A DNA stretch of 33,349 nucleotides from Methanobrevibacter sp. GTDB lineage: Archaea > Methanobacteriota > Methanobacteria > Methanobacteriales > Methanobacteriaceae. The notes beneath the pieces were generated by a model. The model was not told the DNA's origin. It saw only the letters and a list, made by a program, of their open reading frames with translations, and did no database searches. Positions 32,359-33,349 of the stretch are shown in pieces (the stretch's first letter is position 1; every line of letters starts with the position of its first letter). The stretch spans positions 83,575 to 116,923 of the forward strand of contig NZ_JAUNXI010000004.1 in NCBI RefSeq assembly GCF_030539875.1. Direction: 5' to 3'. Both the position numbers and the translations under genes were made by a program.

Positions 32359-33132
32359 ATGCAACCTTTACAAAATGCTGGATATGATAGGGCAATTACT
32401 GTATTTAGCCCAGATGGAAGACTTTTCCAAGTTGAATATGCAAGAGAAGCTGTTAAAAGAGGAACCACATCTATTGGTGTAAAAAGTTCTGAAGGTATTG
32501 TTTTAGCTGTTGATAAAAGAACTACTTCTAAACTAGTTGAAGCATCATCTATTGAAAAAATATTTAAAATAGATGATCATATTGGAGCAGCCACTTCAGG
32601 TCTTGTTGCTGATGCAAGAGCTTTAGTTGAAAGAGCAAGAATTGAAGCACAGATAAACAAAATAACCTATAGTGAACCTATTCGCGTAACTAGTTTATCT
32701 AAAAAGTTATGTGACATGTTACAGTTATACACTCAAAATGGTGGTGTAAGACCATTTGGTTCTGCTTTGATTATTGGTGGTGTATTCAATGGCAAATGCA
32801 AATTATTCGAAACTGATCCAAGTGGAGCGTTAATTGAATACAAGGCTACTGCTATTGGTTCAGGCAGGTCTACTGCTATGGAAATATTCGAAGAGAGATA
32901 TGAAGATGATTTAACTTTAGATGGAGCAATTGAATTAGCATTAACCGTTATTAATGAAGCTACTGACCATGAAACTACTTCAAATAACGTTGAAATAGCC
33001 GTCATTAAAGTTGATGATGAAAAATACGTAAAACTTTCTCAAGAGGAAGTACAAAAATATATTGATGAAATTCTTGTTGAAGAAGAGGAAGAAGAAACTG
33101 AAGAGGAAGAATCTGAAGATTCTCAAGAATAA
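32359..33132 (+). CDS. psmA: Proteasome alpha subunit
   Basis: A 257-residue subunit of the outer rings of the archaeal 20S proteasome. It starts with [20 protein letters not shown], the gate-forming N-terminus, then [15 protein letters not shown] (alpha signature), GIVLAVDKR and the later [20 protein letters not shown]. The catalytic N-terminal Thr is absent, as expected for alpha. The C-terminal tail is very acidic ([20 protein letters not shown] region), a usual feature. The SBDS gene follows after 25 bp, so both belong to the archaeal proteasome/exosome gene cluster. Confidence 0.97.
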   Translation: MQPLQNAGYDRAITVFSPDGRLFQVEYAREAVKRGTTSIGVKSSEGIVLAVDKRTTSKLVEASSIEKIFKIDDHIGAATSGLVADARALVERARIEAQINKITYSEPIRVTSLSKKLCDMLQLYTQNGGVRPFGSALIIGGVFNGKCKLFETDPSGALIEYKATAIGSGRSTAMEIFEERYEDDLTLDGAIELALTVINEATDHETTSNNVEIAVIKVDDEKYVKLSQEEVQKYIDEILVEEEEEETEEEESEDSQE

Positions 33133-33157
33133 TTCTTCTTAGTTAGGGGATGTTTTG

Positions 33158-33349
33158 ATGGTAAATGTTGATGAAGCTATTATTGCTAAATATGAATACT
33201 GTGGCGAACACTTTGAGATTTTAGTTGATCCGGATTTAGCAGCTGATTTTAGAAATCCTGATGGCCCAGATGTTGCTGTTGAAGATCTTTTAGCTGTTGA
33301 AGAAATTTTTAAAGACTCTAAAAAAGGAGATAAAGCTTCTGGCGAAGCT
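33158..33349 (+). CDS. Ribosome maturation protein SBDS homologue, N-terminal part (cut by window end)
   Basis: ATG at 33158 opens a frame that continues to the last base (64 codons, no stop). It reads [20 protein letters not shown] then [18 protein letters not shown], the N-terminal FYSH domain of SBDS, followed by [20 protein letters not shown], the family's next conserved segment. SBDS helps release eIF6 from the large ribosomal subunit in eukaryotes; archaeal homologues commonly sit between psmA and the exosome genes rrp4/rrp41, as expected here. Confidence 0.93.
   Translation, partial: MVNVDEAIIAKYEYCGEHFEILVDPDLAADFRNPDGPDVAVEDLLAVEEIFKDSKKGDKASGEA

Overview
The window is archaeal and most likely from Methanobrevibacter or a close relative in the Methanobacteriales. 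The evidence is low-GC DNA, AT-rich TATA-type promoters, archaeal PheT, paired RNase P protein genes, a 20S proteasome alpha subunit followed by SBDS, an archaeal RecJ-like DHH protein with DnaJ-type zinc fingers, and the tail of an adhesin-like surface protein. The genus is an inference from gene content, not from a database search.

Left part (1-10.2 kb) is an accessory region. A truncated adhesin-like gene is followed by about 365 bp holding at most a decayed reading frame. Next come a membrane protein with paired H-x13-H motifs (minus strand), an AraC-type regulator, and a five-gene operon: two ABC half-transporters of the YbtP/YbtQ kind plus an ECF module (MptD-type S component, T component, double ATPase). 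A two-gene methyltransferase operon follows. Four copies of a palindrome (TTTAGGTATACCTAAA in its perfect form) lie before the H-x13-H gene, the transporter operon (two copies) and the methyltransferase operon. They resemble DtxR-family metal-regulator boxes, so I read this as a metal-regulated metallophore/siderophore uptake island, probably of bacterial origin.

Middle part (10.3-18 kb) is mostly housekeeping: pheT with a His-rich membrane protein (minus), valS, a small PH-domain protein (minus), aroA overlapping nth.

18-25.3 kb is a cysteine and iron-sulfur island: cysK, cysE, a small HTH regulator with four paired cysteines, tRNA-Cys(GCA), cysS, metY, nifS, iscU and a desulfoferrodoxin-like protein. 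The cysK and metY promoters share a TATA block and the same ATAAC-N4-GTTAT operator in opposite orientations, each at the predicted transcription start. The four-Cys regulator inside the island is the natural candidate to bind it.

25.3-33.3 kb holds a secreted or anchored hypothetical, the DHH protein, a protein with seven tandem zinc ribbons, a zinc-ribbon/HELAH metallopeptidase-like protein, a winged-helix regulator with a 24-bp palindrome over its own promoter, a zinc-ribbon membrane protein, and then the rnp3-rnp2-psmA-SBDS part of the archaeal RNase P/proteasome/exosome gene neighbourhood. SBDS runs off the right edge. No IS element, CRISPR array or rRNA was seen.
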